64,000 nt of DNA, taken from Archaeoglobales archaeon. GTDB taxonomy: Archaea; Halobacteriota; Archaeoglobi; Archaeoglobales; Archaeoglobaceae. Below are positions 39,376-54,934 of the stretch, in pieces (within the stretch, counting starts at the first letter, position 1; the number at the start of each line of letters is the position of its first letter). Where the stretch lies: NCBI GenBank assembly GCA_029984855.1, contig JARQZL010000117.1, positions 1-64,000 on the forward strand. The letters run 5' to 3'. Both the position numbers and the translations under genes were made by a program. The notes below the pieces were generated by a model. The model did not search any database, was not told where the DNA came from, and was given only the letters and a program-made list of their open reading frames with translations.

Positions 39376-41562
39376 TTAACCGATAAAATCCTCGGGTTTC
39401 GGTATTTCCATCTTAAGTCCCTTACGCTTTCTTATTTCCATCACAAAAGTATCAAGAAGGTTTTGTGGAACTGGCTCAAAGCCCGCATGTTCTACGCTCC
39501 ACATCGCCTTTCCGGCAGTAGCTGAACGTATATCACCAGCAAAACCAAACATCTCTTTTACCGGTGCCTTAGCAATAACTGTTACCATATCTCTTTCGGA
39601 CTTCATTTCCAGAATCTGCCCTCTTCTTCCCTGTATCTCCCTTGTCACGTTTCCAAGCATCTCCTGCGGAACGGTTATGAAAACCTTCTGGTATGGCTCA
39701 AGTAGTGTTGGGTTTGCCTGCAGGATTGCTGCGAATATTGCACTCCTCGCCGCAGGAATTACCTGCGCTGGGCCTCTGTGTATTGCATCCTCATGCAGCT
39801 TGCAATCAACGAGTTTGACCTTAACGCCTGAAACGGGCTCTCTTGCAAGTGGCCCGGCTCGAACAGCCTCTCTGAAACCCTCAAGTATGAGCTCCATTGT
39901 CTCGTTAAGGTACTGAATACCCTTTGTCACGTCGCAGAATACATTGCCCTCATAGTATTCCTGCACACCGGCAGCCTCTTCCTTTGAAAGTCCTGCCTCC
40001 ACGAGCAATCTTCTACGCTCTTTTTTGTCCATTTTCATGTCAACTTCGCCCTCTTTGAAGAGTCTGATTACTTCTCCGGGCAGAGGTTCCACCATGATGT
40101 AGAATCTGTTGTGCTTGTTTGGCGATTTACCCTCGACGACAGGTGAGGTTGAGGTCACTGTTTCTCTGAACACAACTATCGGCGGAGAGGTTACAACCTC
40201 AAGACCGCGCTCTCTTCTGATTTTCTCCACCTTCACCTCAAGATGCAGTTCTCCCATTCCGCTTATAAGATGCTCTCCCGTCTCCTCATTGAGAGTTATA
40301 TGAAGGGTTGGATCCTCTTTTGCAATCTGTCTCAGCACTTCGATTAGCTTCGGCAGATCTCTTGGATTCTTTGCCTCAATTGCCATTGTAACGACGGGTT
40401 CGCTTATATGCTTTATCGCCTCAAACGGCTCAAATTTTTCGAGCGTTGAGCAGGTTGAACCGGCAACCGCATCCTTCAGGCCAACAATGGCCACAACATT
40501 TCCCGCAGGTATTTCAGATACTTCAACACGCTTCGGCCCCATGTACAGTCCCACAGTCTGGATGCGATTTCTTGTTCTCCTATCGATAATGTACAGCTCC
40601 ATCCCCGGCTTTAACGTACCGCTGAAGAGCCTGCCGACCGCTATTTCCCCGGCATGTGGATCTGCGACTATTTTTGTGATCATGAGTGCTACCGGCCCAT
40701 TTGGATCACATCTGACCATAGCCTGCCCCTCAGGACTCTCAATGTTGCCCTTCCAGATTGTGGCGATCCTCTCTTTCTGCGCCTCGATTGGTGAAGGCAA
40801 ATGCCTGATGACCATATCAAGAACGATTCTGTGGAGAGGGTTCTTCTTTGAAAGCTCTTTCTCCCTGCCCGAACTTATGTAGTCATACACATCCTTGAAC
40901 CCAATACCTGTCTCCTTCATTGCCGGAACACTAACAGCCCATTTATACAGAGCAGAACCAAAAGCAACGCTTCCTGCTGTAACGTCCAGCTTCCATTCAT
41001 TATACTTCTCCGGTTTCATAGCCTTTATCAGCCTGTTGACCTCAAGAATGACCTTCATCAGCTTCTCCTGCATCTGTTCTGGTGTGAGCTCAAGCTCCTT
41101 TATGAGCCTGTCAACTTTATTTATAAACAAAACTGGCTTGACATTTTCTCTCAACGCCTGCCTGAGTACGGTTTCTGTTTGTGGCATCACCCCTTCCACA
41201 GCGTCAACGACAACGATGACTCCATCCACTGCCCTCATCGCTCTTGTAACGTCCCCCCCAAAATCGACATGACCGGGAGTGTCAACCAGATTTGCAAGGT
41301 ACTCCTTACCCTCGTACTCGTGAACCATCGAGACATTTGCAGCACTGATAGTAATGCCTCTCTCCTTCTCCTGTTCATCAAAATCAAGGTAGAGCTGCCT
41401 GCCGGCAAGTTCTTCACTTATCATTCCCGCTCCGGCAAGCAGGTTATCGCTAAGAGTTGTCTTGCCGTGGTCAATATGGGCAACTATGCCCATATTTCTG
41501 ATTCTATCTCTGTTCCACATCAGTTCTTCGATTTTCTCAAGCATCTTCTTTACCCTGGCCAT
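39376..41562 (-). CDS. fusA: Elongation factor 2
   Basis: GTPase motifs [33 protein letters not shown]; diphthamide-loop [17 protein letters not shown]. Confidence 0.98.
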   Translation of the reverse strand: MARVKKMLEKIEELMWNRDRIRNMGIVAHIDHGKTTLSDNLLAGAGMISEELAGRQLYLDFDEQEKERGITISAANVSMVHEYEGKEYLANLVDTPGHVDFGGDVTRAMRAVDGVIVVVDAVEGVMPQTETVLRQALRENVKPVLFINKVDRLIKELELTPEQMQEKLMKVILEVNRLIKAMKPEKYNEWKLDVTAGSVAFGSALYKWAVSVPAMKETGIGFKDVYDYISSGREKELSKKNPLHRIVLDMVIRHLPSPIEAQKERIATIWKGNIESPEGQAMVRCDPNGPVALMITKIVADPHAGEIAVGRLFSGTLKPGMELYIIDRRTRNRIQTVGLYMGPKRVEVSEIPAGNVVAIVGLKDAVAGSTCSTLEKFEPFEAIKHISEPVVTMAIEAKNPRDLPKLIEVLRQIAKEDPTLHITLNEETGEHLISGMGELHLEVKVEKIRRERGLEVVTSPPIVVFRETVTSTSPVVEGKSPNKHNRFYIMVEPLPGEVIRLFKEGEVDMKMDKKERRRLLVEAGLSKEEAAGVQEYYEGNVFCDVTKGIQYLNETMELILEGFREAVRAGPLAREPVSGVKVKLVDCKLHEDAIHRGPAQVIPAARSAIFAAILQANPTLLEPYQKVFITVPQEMLGNVTREIQGRRGQILEMKSERDMVTVIAKAPVKEMFGFAGDIRSATAGKAMWSVEHAGFEPVPQNLLDTFVMEIRKRKGLKMEIPKPEDFIG

Positions 41563-41567
41563 CTACG

Positions 41568-42149
41568 TCACCTTGCGGACTTTGCAACTCTCTCAATTTC
41601 CTCTTTCTTCGCAACAGCATAGCTCTTGCTATCGTTCTTGGATGCTGCTATCAGCTCATCTGCCAGACAAGCAGCTATGCTGCGTTTTGACTTGAATGCA
41701 GCTCTTCTTGCACCCTCGCATATGTTTCTCAACGCAATATCAAGACGACGCAAACTTGAGGTATCGACAGATCTCGGTACTGCAATGCCGCCGTATTTCA
41801 GCCTGACTATCTCCTCTCTCGGCCCAGCATTGATCACTGCATCTACAAGAACCTGAATCGGATTCTTCTTCGCCTTTTTTTCTACAATCTCGAAAGCATC
41901 TTTAACAATACTGTATGCAAGGAGCTTCTTCCCAGTGTTGTGCTCCTTTCTCATCATCTTGTTTATGAGTCTCTCCACTATGAACACTTTCTGCTTGCCA
42001 AATGGCTGTGTGTGTCTGCCATGTGTGTGCGGAATAAAACGTGGCTCAAGACATATATAATTCTTCAATGCCGGATCACTTACCTCCACTTCCTTCGGGT
42101 TGTATCTGCCGAATACATAAAGTTCCTCTTCTGTAAAACCGTATTTCAT
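41568..42149 (-). CDS. rps7: Ribosomal protein uS7
   Basis: FVERLINKMMRKEHNTGKKLLAYSIVKDAFEIVEKKAKKNPIQVLVDAVINAGPREE. Confidence 0.97.
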   Translation of the reverse strand: MKYGFTEEELYVFGRYNPKEVEVSDPALKNYICLEPRFIPHTHGRHTQPFGKQKVFIVERLINKMMRKEHNTGKKLLAYSIVKDAFEIVEKKAKKNPIQVLVDAVINAGPREEIVRLKYGGIAVPRSVDTSSLRRLDIALRNICEGARRAAFKSKRSIAACLADELIAASKNDSKSYAVAKKEEIERVAKSAR

Positions 42150-42159
42150 AGCTATCCCT

Positions 42160-42597
42160 CTACCTCAGTGGTTTCTCCTTTCTTCCCCTCCAGAGCTCGT
42201 TGAGAGAGGTGTTGTTGACTTTAACTACCTTGTACCTTACACCCGGGATGTCACCCATGCTTCTTCCCATTCTTCCGCCAATCTTCTCAACAATGACTTC
42301 GTCGTGCTCGTCGATGAAGTTAATTGCTCCATCTCCGGGCGTGAATGCGGTTATCTGCCTGCCGTTCTTTATAAGCTGAACCCTGACTGCCTTTCTTATG
42401 CCTGAATTTGGCTGCCTTGCCTCGATTCCAACCTTCTCAAGCACTATTCCTCTTGCCATCGGAGCCCCTTCCAGCGGGTCAGCTTTCACATTAAGCTGGA
42501 GTGTTCTGCGTACATACCTCTTATCGCTCCACCTGAACTTTTTCCTGTTCTCTATCAGCTTTCGCCCCGCAAATAACCCTTTACCCACATTTCCCAC
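42160..42597 (-). CDS. rps12: Ribosomal protein uS12
   Basis: [64 protein letters not shown]. Confidence 0.98.
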   Translation of the reverse strand: MGNVGKGLFAGRKLIENRKKFRWSDKRYVRRTLQLNVKADPLEGAPMARGIVLEKVGIEARQPNSGIRKAVRVQLIKNGRQITAFTPGDGAINFIDEHDEVIVEKIGGRMGRSMGDIPGVRYKVVKVNNTSLNELWRGRKEKPLR

Positions 42598-42598
42598 C

Positions 42599-43018
42599 TC
42601 ATTTAACTATTACATCGTCAATATCATGATGCCTTTTTGCCAGTTCTTTGGCTTTATTTATATTTTTTCCACCCTTACCTATTGCCAGTCCCTTGTACTG
42701 GGGATCAACGCTAACCTGGGCGATGCGTTTATCCTGTTTTTCGATTAGCTTAACGTTCACCCTGATGGGTTTAAAAATGTTGACTATAAACTCCACAGGG
42801 TCATCCGAATGTTCAACAACTTCTATGCGTTTACTCATTAACTCTCTTGCTCTTTCTATATTTATTCCGCCCTTTCCTATTGCTGCACCCATATCACCCT
42901 TCTTCACAACAAAGATTATCCTTTCATCCTGAATCATGCAGTCCTTAACACTTGCTCCGGTTAAACTCTCAAAAAGGGTGAGGTACCTGATACTCTCTGC
43001 CGAGAGCTTTACTCCCAT
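42599..43018 (-). CDS. nusA: Archaeal NusA (two KH domains)
   Basis: [21 protein letters not shown] and [23 protein letters not shown]; start [10 protein letters not shown] proposed. Confidence 0.95.
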   Translation of the reverse strand: MGVKLSAESIRYLTLFESLTGASVKDCMIQDERIIFVVKKGDMGAAIGKGGINIERARELMSKRIEVVEHSDDPVEFIVNIFKPIRVNVKLIEKQDKRIAQVSVDPQYKGLAIGKGGKNINKAKELAKRHHDIDDVIVK

Positions 43019-43044
43019 GCTACCATCCTCTTGAACCAATAAAA

Positions 43045-43329
43045 TCACACAGCATTGAGGATCTCATCCTCAGCATCGAGTACGGCAAGTGCTGCAACGC
43101 CAAAAGGCTTGCCGCATACTGCCCCGAGTTCCATGTTCTCACCGTTAAAGGGGATGACAGGTACGTTAAATGACTTTATGCTCTCCCTGATACTATCCGG
43201 ACAGTTCTTCGCCACAACTACAAGCCTTACTTCACCTTTCTTCAGCGCTTTTAGCGTCTTCTTACTGCCAAAATAGACTTTGCCCGCTTTTAATGCCTTT
43301 CGCAATGCCTTTTCAACATTTTCACCCAT
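43045..43329 (-). CDS. rpl30e: Ribosomal protein eL30
   Basis: KALRKALKAGKVYFGSKKTLKALKKGEVRLVVVAKNCPDSIRESI. Confidence 0.95.
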   Translation of the reverse strand: MGENVEKALRKALKAGKVYFGSKKTLKALKKGEVRLVVVAKNCPDSIRESIKSFNVPVIPFNGENMELGAVCGKPFGVAALAVLDAEDEILNAV

Positions 43330-43334
43330 TCAAA

Positions 43335-47080
<3,746 letters not shown>

Positions 47081-47089
47081 ATAACTTTA

Positions 47090-48901
47090 CTACGCCTTAT
47101 CCCCGAGAAGCAGACGGGGTGCAATCATCATGGATTTCAGCTCATCGAGCAAGAGCTTGAATGCATAACTCATCTCCACTTTGTGTATATTGCTGTCATC
47201 ATCACAGACGTTACAGTAGGCGGTATTACGCCGGTAGTCATAGGTTGCTACATGCCCGCAATTTCCACAGACGTAGACCTCCACCTTGTCCGACTCCTCG
47301 AGCAGTCTGTCTTTAAGCAGTAAAGCGGCTCCATGACCGATAAGGACATCCCTCTCCATCTCCCCAAAACGCAGACCTCCTTTTCTTGCTCTTCCTTCCG
47401 TTGGCTGTCTGGTAAGAACCTGCACAGGCCCTCTGCTTCTTGCATGTATCTTGCTCGAAACCATGTGGTACAGCTTCTGATAGTATATCACACCCACAAA
47501 GATATCAACCATAAATCGCTTCCCTGTAATGCCGTCATACATCACTTCTTTACCCGTATGGCTGAAGCCATAAGCTTTGAGGAGATTTCTCAACTCCTTC
47601 TCTTTCTCTCCGTAGAATATCGTTGCATCTATTCTCCTCGCCTCCAGACTGCCCACCTTTCCTCCAATCATTTCCAGAACGTGGCCAACTGTCATACGGG
47701 AGGGGATTGCGTGAGGGTTGATAATTATATCAGGGATAATTCCCGATTCTGTAAAAGGCATGTCCTCCTCCGGCACTATTAATCCGATGACTCCCTTCTG
47801 CCCGTGCCTGGATGCGAACTTATCGCCAAGCTCTGGGATGCGCAGATCTCTTACTCTTACCTTTGCAAGCTTTGAACCGCTTTCCGCCTGCATAAGAAAG
47901 ACCGCATCAACTATCCCCTTCTCATTGGAACGCATCGTTATTGATGTTTCTCTTCTTTTCTGAGGAGAGATCCCAAGCTCTGTTGGCTCTTCCAGAAATC
48001 TCGGTGGAGAAGTTTTACCTATGAGCACATCGTCTGGCCCAACTTCAGTTTCCGGGAAGACAAGCCCGTCTTCATCGAGGTGTGTGTACGCTTCTGCCCC
48101 TCTGAATCCGGAAACATCAGCTCCCGGTATTTCAAATCGATCTTCCTGCCCTCCAGGATAGCGCATTTCCTCTGTCTCATATGTTCTGAAGAAGTGAGAC
48201 CTTCCAAGCCCTCTTTCAACACTTCCTTTATTGAAGATAAGAGCATCTTCTATATTATATCCTTCGTAGCTTATAACAGCAACAACGAAGTTCTGACCTG
48301 CTGGCCTTTCATCAAACTTGATTTCAAGCTGTGTATCTGTAGTAACGATTGGAATCTGGGGGTAATGGAGGAGGTGCGCTCTCGTATCTGTCCTCCATGC
48401 AAGGTTTGCATACGGCAGGCCAAGGTTCTGCTTGATCATCGCCGCCCCCATCGTGTTGCGGGGTGAAGCGTTGTGTTCAGGGTATGGAATGCTACCGGTG
48501 CATATTCCCACAATCAGAGATGGGCAGAGCTCGAGGTGCGTATGCTCAGGTGTAAGCTCCTCCTCATAAACTGCTACATATGCATTCTCCTCCTCTTCAG
48601 CATCGAGAAATTCTACAAGACCCTGCTTTACGAGGTCATCAATTGTAAGCTCACCTTTCTTCAGCTTTTCTATGTGCGCTTCTGTGACCAGAGGTTTTCC
48701 ATTTTTAACAACTATGAGCGGTCTTCTTGCTCTTCCCGCATCTGTGTTGATTCTTACTTCACTGGAATCTGCGTAGCATGCAACATTAACCTGATCTGAA
48801 ATTTTTCCCTTTCTTCTGAGCTCTCTGATCTGCTGAGCGAGCTTTTCACCATCATCACAAAACCCTACAAGCGCTCCATTAACGTAAACACGTGTCTTCA
48901 T
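47090..48901 (-). CDS. rpoB1: DNA-directed RNA polymerase subunit B' (C-terminal half of B)
   Basis: [50 protein letters not shown]. Confidence 0.98.
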   Translation of the reverse strand: MKTRVYVNGALVGFCDDGEKLAQQIRELRRKGKISDQVNVACYADSSEVRINTDAGRARRPLIVVKNGKPLVTEAHIEKLKKGELTIDDLVKQGLVEFLDAEEEENAYVAVYEEELTPEHTHLELCPSLIVGICTGSIPYPEHNASPRNTMGAAMIKQNLGLPYANLAWRTDTRAHLLHYPQIPIVTTDTQLEIKFDERPAGQNFVVAVISYEGYNIEDALIFNKGSVERGLGRSHFFRTYETEEMRYPGGQEDRFEIPGADVSGFRGAEAYTHLDEDGLVFPETEVGPDDVLIGKTSPPRFLEEPTELGISPQKRRETSITMRSNEKGIVDAVFLMQAESGSKLAKVRVRDLRIPELGDKFASRHGQKGVIGLIVPEEDMPFTESGIIPDIIINPHAIPSRMTVGHVLEMIGGKVGSLEARRIDATIFYGEKEKELRNLLKAYGFSHTGKEVMYDGITGKRFMVDIFVGVIYYQKLYHMVSSKIHARSRGPVQVLTRQPTEGRARKGGLRFGEMERDVLIGHGAALLLKDRLLEESDKVEVYVCGNCGHVATYDYRRNTAYCNVCDDDSNIHKVEMSYAFKLLLDELKSMMIAPRLLLGDKA

Positions 48902-50386
48902 TCAACCACCCCTTATTGGCTCGACCCCAAGGGCGAAGATGATGTTTCTGATCTCCTCTTCATCTGTACCGACACTCACCTCTGCATACTGAGCGAGATT
49001 TTTCACAAGCCCGCAGTTCGGCCCCTCTGGAGTCTCGGAGGGACAAATTCTTCCCCACTGCGTTGGATGCAGATCTCTTGCCTCAAAATGAGGCTGTGAT
49101 CTGGACAGCGGTGATATCACCCTTCTGAGGTGTGAGATAACCGAGATGTAGTTATGTCTGTCTATTAGTTGTGAGACTCCGGTTCTTCCCCCAACCCAGT
49201 TACCTGTAGCCATTGGATGCATTATTCTATCAGACAGAACATCTGATCGGACAGCAGTCGACATCTTGAGGGGTCTGCCCCTCACTTTTGCCCTTTCGAG
49301 CTGGTACTTAACGTCCTTAATAAGCCTGAGAAATGCGACACGGAATATCTCCTCCATCAAATCCCCGGCCAGCTTTAGTCTCTTGTTTGCATAGTGGTCT
49401 TTATCATCCTCCATTCTCAATCCTAAGGCAAGTTCAAAAACAGCTTCCGCCATCCTTGCAAGGTAGAACGCCTTTGCTTTTCTCGCATCTTCATCAACAC
49501 CGAGATGTGGCAGGAAATACTGATCCAGAACCTGATTGGCTCTCTGTATCCGATACTCCCTGCTCTGTCCCGGAGCCACCCGCCTTCCTATGTACTCTAT
49601 TGCCTCCTCTTTTGTTTCAACTTCCGCAATCTCCACGTTCTCAAGCATGAACTTCATAATTTCTGCATCACTGCTCACCATTGTCACTATCTCCTGATCG
49701 GTTTCAACACCAAGGGCTTTCATCAGCGTTACGAATTGAATTGGCTTCGGCAATTGAGGAAATGTAACCTCAAGGATGTTGTTTCTGTTCCTCTCAACAA
49801 CAACAAGTGCTCTGTAGCCAGCTCTCTGACTGAAACACTTGGCAATCTCGAGTTTTTCCCCATACCTCTCTTCCCTTTCGAGGAGTATTTTATTAGGTGC
49901 AAGGTCCTCAAGAGTCATCAAAGCCCTTTCACTACCATTTATTATGAAATAACCGCCTGGATCGAGTGGATCCTCACCAACTGCCAGAGGGTCAACGTCG
50001 TTAAGATTGCAGGCTTTTGATTTCAGCATTACTGGCAGCATTCCTATCTCAACGACCTCCTCATCCAGCTCTCTCCCCTCATCAACAACCTGGCACTCAA
50101 GATAAATTGGAGCAGCGTATGTGAGATTTCTCAACCTCGCCATTGCAGGATAGAGAGGCACTCTACTTCCATCCGCTTCCTTTACAATCGGCTTTTCAAC
50201 CCATATCTTCCCGAGCTTGACGTAAGTATTGGGTATATCAAGCTCGATCTTGCCCTGCTCATCTATTACTCTCTGAAGCCCCCCATCAAGAAACCTGTTA
50301 AAGGAGTCTACCTGGTGTTTTACAAGCCTTTCGTGCGTAAAATATGCTTTCGCAAGTGTCCTCCTGTCCAGCATACCATCACCCAA
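48902..50386 (-). CDS. rpoB2: DNA-directed RNA polymerase subunit B'' (N-terminal half of B)
   Basis: PGGYFIINGSERALMTLEDLAPNKILLE...DLHPTQWGRICPSETPEGPNCGLVKNLA. Confidence 0.98.
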   Translation of the reverse strand: MGDGMLDRRTLAKAYFTHERLVKHQVDSFNRFLDGGLQRVIDEQGKIELDIPNTYVKLGKIWVEKPIVKEADGSRVPLYPAMARLRNLTYAAPIYLECQVVDEGRELDEEVVEIGMLPVMLKSKACNLNDVDPLAVGEDPLDPGGYFIINGSERALMTLEDLAPNKILLEREERYGEKLEIAKCFSQRAGYRALVVVERNRNNILEVTFPQLPKPIQFVTLMKALGVETDQEIVTMVSSDAEIMKFMLENVEIAEVETKEEAIEYIGRRVAPGQSREYRIQRANQVLDQYFLPHLGVDEDARKAKAFYLARMAEAVFELALGLRMEDDKDHYANKRLKLAGDLMEEIFRVAFLRLIKDVKYQLERAKVRGRPLKMSTAVRSDVLSDRIMHPMATGNWVGGRTGVSQLIDRHNYISVISHLRRVISPLSRSQPHFEARDLHPTQWGRICPSETPEGPNCGLVKNLAQYAEVSVGTDEEEIRNIIFALGVEPIRGG

Positions 50387-50451
50387 ACATAGCTAACGCT
50401 AATAAGACAGAGTCCTGATATCTGCACATTCCTTCCAATTTCATATCTCCA

Positions 50452-50694
50452 TCAAACAACCAGCCTGTAAGCGATTGACTTACCAGCTGTCGGGCTTTCA
50501 CGGATTATTCTCACTATATCTCCCACTTTTACTCCAATCTCCTTTGCCACAGGGTCATCTACCCTGATCTTCGGCAGCTGTTCCGGGCTGATTCCAAGAG
50601 TCTTCAATAGCTCTTCAGCCACTTCTTTGCTCAGTACCTCGTGTTTTGGCACAAGCACATGATCCTGCATCCTGAACTTGCTCATTTTTTTCAC
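50452..50694 (-). CDS. rpoH: DNA-directed RNA polymerase subunit H
   Basis: HVLVPKHEVLSKEVAEELLKTLGISPEQLPKIRVDDPVAKEIGVKVGDIVRIIRESPTAGKSIAYRLVV. Confidence 0.97.
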   Translation of the reverse strand: MKKMSKFRMQDHVLVPKHEVLSKEVAEELLKTLGISPEQLPKIRVDDPVAKEIGVKVGDIVRIIRESPTAGKSIAYRLVV

Positions 50695-50706
50695 CTGTAA
50701 GGCAGG

Positions 50707-50780
50707 CGGGCTCGACGGGATTTGAACCCGCGACCAACGGGTTAAAAGCCCGTTGCTCTACCTGGCTGAGCTACGAGCCC
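50707..50780 (-). tRNA. tRNA-Lys(TTT)
   Basis: Reverse complement GGGCTCG TA GCTC...ACGGG-CTTTTAA-CCCGT...GCGGG-TTCAAAT-CCCGT-CGAGCCC-G. Confidence 0.95.
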
Positions 50781-51029
50781 TCGCAGCAATGCGTAGAGTT
50801 GGGGGATATAAATCTTTTTCGTGCAGGGAATGCGTTACGATCCATGAGGTTTTCGACAAAAATTTTAAAAAAGAGAATTTTAAAATATAATCATGGATGG
50901 CGAAGAACAGACAAATAACCTCAACGCTTATGGCAGAGCGTGCGTAAACACTGATAACACTGATAACGAGAGTGCCACGCACGGGAGTTATGAAGTCCAG
51001 CTTTTTTCTTGGACGTATAAGGCCGAAAG

Positions 51030-51704
51030 ATGGAAAGGCAGAGGGATACTTTAGTGAGGATTGAAGACTTCCTTTTTGAGTTTCCTCCAGAATACGGTCT
51101 TGATCTCGAGAGCAGAGAGAAATTTGCCAAAACAATAGTTGTTCTGGTCTTCCTTGTCTTTGTACTCACTGGCATCTTATTCCTGGTCTCAGAAAAAGTA
51201 TTTCTTGCCAACATACTTTCATTCTTCTCCTGCCTGCTCATAGGCACGCTTGTGAGTGGAGTAACGTATTTTGCAGCAAAGGATACTGAAGGATTACAAA
51301 ATGCTCTTGAATTTGTCAAAGCTTTAGATGCGGATGCCTGGGCGTATTACTCTCCATTTCCACTTAGCTACGTTTCAGCAGAGAAAAACGGGGTCACAGC
51401 AACCATCAGATCAGGAAGAGTCTATATTTGCAGGGGTGTTGAAGAAAATATCAGTTTAAAGCAAAAACTTTGTCTTGCTACTGGGAAAAATGCAAAGATT
51501 GGAAAACATAGCGAGAGTTTAAGTCTTGGAGATTTCTGTATAAAAATCTCAGAAATGGAAGAAATAATTCTCCCTCACCCCAGGAGAGAGGGAAAAATTA
51601 CAAAGGGGAGGGGGTTCAGAATTACAATCTCTGAACCCTTTCAGTGGGAACTTGATTCAGCAATCATAGCAAACCTTGTCTGGAACCTGAGCAGGGAGCT
51701 TTAA
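51030..51704 (+). CDS. Uncharacterised membrane protein (two N-terminal TM helices, about 130-aa soluble C-terminal domain)
   Basis: TIVVLVFLVFVLTGILFLVSEKVFLANILSFFSCLLIGTLVSGVTYFAA then soluble domain; no family recognised. Confidence 0.75.
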   Translation: MERQRDTLVRIEDFLFEFPPEYGLDLESREKFAKTIVVLVFLVFVLTGILFLVSEKVFLANILSFFSCLLIGTLVSGVTYFAAKDTEGLQNALEFVKALDADAWAYYSPFPLSYVSAEKNGVTATIRSGRVYICRGVEENISLKQKLCLATGKNAKIGKHSESLSLGDFCIKISEMEEIILPHPRREGKITKGRGFRITISEPFQWELDSAIIANLVWNLSREL

Positions 51705-51741
51705 TCGGAAGTAATTTATTGCCTTCCTCAATTCTGCATTC

Positions 51742-53385
51742 ATGCGGAGTGATGAGGTTAAAAAAGGAGTTGAGAGAGTCGCTCACAGAGCTCTTCTCAA
51801 GGCTACCGGCCTGACGGATGATGATATGGACAAGCCATTCATCGGAGTTGCAAACGCATACAACAACATCGTTCCCGGCCACATTCTGCTTGACAGGATA
51901 AGTGATGCTGTCAGGGAGGGCATTGCTGCAGCTGGCGGCGTTGCATTCGAGTTTGGAGTCATGGGAATATGCGATGGCATAGCGATGGGGCACGACGGCA
52001 TGCGCTTTGCTCTGCCATCGAGAGAGCTCATAGCCGATACGATTGAAGCGATGGTTCAGGCTCACTGCCTTGATGGGCTGGTTGTTGTTGGCTCTTGCGA
52101 TAAGATAGTCCCGGGGATGCTGATGGCAATGCTCAGGCTCGATATCCCGGCGATAGCGGTCACAGGCGGGCCCATGCTGGCAGAAAGAATCGGTGAGAGG
52201 GTTGTGACGATAAAAACCGCTTTCGAGGCTGCCGGAGAGTACAGGGCAGGGAGGATAGGTGAGGAAGAACTGAAGCTGTACGAGGACTACTGTGCTGCTT
52301 ACTGCGGAAGCTGTCAGGGGCTCTATACTGCAAACACCATGCAGATTTTAACTGAAGTGCTTGGCTTAAGCCTGCCATACTGCTCAACCTCGCCATGCGG
52401 CTCTTCGAGGAAGCTCAGAATAGCGAAGGAGAGTGGAAAGAGGGTAGTTGAACTCGTCAGGAGAGGAATAAAGCCGTCGGACATCGTAACAGAGGGTTCG
52501 TTCAGAAATGCCATAACCATGGACATGCTAATCGGGGGTTCAACGAACACGGTTCTGCATCTCCCGGCAATAGCGAGGGAGGCTGGAATAGAGCTCAGCC
52601 TCGATGTCTTCGATGAGATAAGCAGGAAAACATCCCACATCGTTTCAATCGATCCGGCAAGCGAGCACACAATTGCCGATCTGGATGAAAGCGGAGGCGT
52701 GCCGATGCTCATAAAGAAAGCTAAAGAATACTTCAGCAACGAGCTGACGGTCAGCGGACTGAGGATTTACGATATAGCCGAAAAGGCGTTTGTGAGGGGC
52801 AGAGACATAATCAGGGATGTTACGAACCCGATTCACAAAGAGGGGGGCATAGCAATCCTGTACGGCAATCTGGCAGAGAAGGGATGTGTTGTTAAGGCTG
52901 CCGCAGTCAGCGAGGACATGCTCAGGTTTGAGGGAGAGGCAAGGGTCTTCGATTCGGAGCAGGAGGCTCTCAAAGCCATACTTGGAGGAGAAATACAGGA
53001 GGGAAACGTGGTGGTGATAAGGTACATGGGGCCGAAAGGTGCGCCGGGAATGCCTGAAATGCTGCTGCCAACCGCTGCGATAGCAGGAATGGGACTGAGC
53101 AGGGTTGCACTCATAACAGACGGCAGGTTCAGCGGTGCTACGAGGGGGCCGTGCATAGGCCACGTCTCGCCGGAGGCAGCTGCAGGTGGCAACATAGCCC
53201 TCGTGGAGGGCGGAGACGTCATTAGGATAGACATACCTGCGAGGAGGATTGAGCTTAAAGTGAGTGGAGAGGAGCTGGGAGAGAGGAGGAGGAAGTGGAA
53301 GCCGAAGGAGAAGAAGCTGACGGGATACCTCGCAAGGTATGCAAAGCTCGTGAGCGGGGCTGAGAAGGGGGCTGTTTTTGAGTGA
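51742..53385 (+). CDS. ilvD: Dihydroxy-acid dehydratase
   Basis: [70 protein letters not shown]. Confidence 0.97.
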   Translation: MRSDEVKKGVERVAHRALLKATGLTDDDMDKPFIGVANAYNNIVPGHILLDRISDAVREGIAAAGGVAFEFGVMGICDGIAMGHDGMRFALPSRELIADTIEAMVQAHCLDGLVVVGSCDKIVPGMLMAMLRLDIPAIAVTGGPMLAERIGERVVTIKTAFEAAGEYRAGRIGEEELKLYEDYCAAYCGSCQGLYTANTMQILTEVLGLSLPYCSTSPCGSSRKLRIAKESGKRVVELVRRGIKPSDIVTEGSFRNAITMDMLIGGSTNTVLHLPAIAREAGIELSLDVFDEISRKTSHIVSIDPASEHTIADLDESGGVPMLIKKAKEYFSNELTVSGLRIYDIAEKAFVRGRDIIRDVTNPIHKEGGIAILYGNLAEKGCVVKAAAVSEDMLRFEGEARVFDSEQEALKAILGGEIQEGNVVVIRYMGPKGAPGMPEMLLPTAAIAGMGLSRVALITDGRFSGATRGPCIGHVSPEAAAGGNIALVEGGDVIRIDIPARRIELKVSGEELGERRRKWKPKEKKLTGYLARYAKLVSGAEKGAVFE

Positions 53386-53548
53386 GTGTTGAACTCAACT
53401 CTTTTTCACTTTATTTTCATTGAGTACAATAGACTGCAAAAATCCAAACAGGCAATCAGCAACCTTTATATTTCCACTCTTTTGATAGCAGAGGGATTTA
53501 CGGTGGAGAGAGATTTAACCAGCACAAGAGGAACAGGTGGCCAAAAGC

Positions 53549-54934
53549 ATGAGAATCGTAATGAAGTTCGGCGGCACAAGTATGAAGGACGGAAACAGCA
53601 TACTGCACTGCGCAAACCTTGTTAAGAAGTTTGCGGAAAATGAGATAGTTGTTGCTGTTTCAGCGATGGCTGGTGTAACGGATTCTCTTCTCCAAGCAGC
53701 CAAGAAATGCTATACGGAACAATCGACTGGCTTCATAAAGATGTTTATTGCTGAGCTTGCAAAAAGGCATTACGATGCTGTAAATACAGCAGTTGATGAG
53801 AGCCACAGGCAGAGGGTCATAGCGCACATCGATCGGCTGATTGATGAGCTTGAAAAAGTTCTGCTCGGTATAAGCTATCTCGGCGAACTAACAAAGAGAA
53901 GTGAAGATTACATTCTCTCATTCGGCGAAAGGTTATCCGCTCCAATATTTTCTGCTGCATTGCTGTCCATAGGCGTCGACTCCCTCGCCTTAACCGGAGG
54001 AGATGCTGGAATTGTGACAGACAGGAACTTTGGAAGAGCCAAACCCATCCCGGAGGTTTATACTCTCATAAAGAGCAGACTTGAGCCCCTCCTCACGATA
54101 AAGCATACAGTTCCTGTTATAACAGGTTTTATAGGTGCAACTGAAGGTGGCAGTATAACAACACTCGGGAGGGGGGGAAGTGATTTAACTGCCACGCTTA
54201 TAGCTTCAGCGATTGATGCAGATGAGGTATGGCTCTGGAAGGAAGTGGATGGTGTGCTTACCACAGATCCCAAGATAGTGCCCGAAGCAAGGGTGATTCC
54301 TGAGATATCGTATCAGGAGGCCATGGAGCTTTCTCACTTCGGGGCGAAGATTCTGCACCCGAGAGCTCTTGAACCGGTAATGCTGAAGAGAATACCTGTC
54401 AGGATAAAGAACACGTTCAACCCTGAAGCTCCGGGAACTGTGATTTCACACAGCTGTGAGTCAACAAAAGATATAGTTAAGGCTCTCAGCCTGGTCGAGA
54501 AGGTTGCAATAGTAAACATCAGTGGAGCCGGCTTCGATTTTGCTGAAGTAATGGCAGAAGTTTTTAGAAGACTTGCAAACGAGGGAGTTAACGTGATCAT
54601 GCTGGCTCAGAGCTCATCCGAGCTCAATCTTTCAATAGTTGTTGATGAAAGCGATGTGGGAAGAGCTATGAGACCTCTCAAGCACATGGGAAACGGAACG
54701 ATAAGTGTTACAAAGCTTGAAGATGTTGCTGTTGTCAGTGCTGTAGGGGCAGGAATGGCAGGAACTCCGGGAGTTGCCGGCAGAATATTCTCTGCTCTGG
54801 GAAAGAATGGAGTAAACGTTATAATGATAAGCCAGAGCTGCAGCGAGTACAATGTCAGCTTTGCTGTTTCAAAAGCAGACGGGAAGAGAGCAGTAAAGGT
54901 TTTGCATGATGAATTCAGGCTTGGAGACAGCTAA
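53549..54934 (+). CDS. Aspartate kinase with C-terminal ACT repeats
   Basis: MRIVMKFGGTSMKDGNSILHCANLV; LGRGGSDLTATLIASAIDADEVWLWKEVDGVLTTDP; start chosen downstream of SD-like AGGTGG. Confidence 0.93.
   Translation: MRIVMKFGGTSMKDGNSILHCANLVKKFAENEIVVAVSAMAGVTDSLLQAAKKCYTEQSTGFIKMFIAELAKRHYDAVNTAVDESHRQRVIAHIDRLIDELEKVLLGISYLGELTKRSEDYILSFGERLSAPIFSAALLSIGVDSLALTGGDAGIVTDRNFGRAKPIPEVYTLIKSRLEPLLTIKHTVPVITGFIGATEGGSITTLGRGGSDLTATLIASAIDADEVWLWKEVDGVLTTDPKIVPEARVIPEISYQEAMELSHFGAKILHPRALEPVMLKRIPVRIKNTFNPEAPGTVISHSCESTKDIVKALSLVEKVAIVNISGAGFDFAEVMAEVFRRLANEGVNVIMLAQSSSELNLSIVVDESDVGRAMRPLKHMGNGTISVTKLEDVAVVSAVGAGMAGTPGVAGRIFSALGKNGVNVIMISQSCSEYNVSFAVSKADGKRAVKVLHDEFRLGDS

Noticed and set aside
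50387-50451. Possible small RNA between rpoH and rpoB2 (GATATC palindrome, GGTGATGG)
   Set aside because: No convincing C/D or H/ACA box arrangement; most likely a 5' UTR with the SD for rpoB2.
50893-51054. 53-aa ORF MDGEEQTNNLNAYGRACVNTDNTDNESATHGSYEVQLFSWTYKAERWKGRGIL with a duplicated AACACTGAT
   Set aside because: No SD, not protein-family-like, and overlaps the start of the 51030 gene; probably 5' leader sequence.
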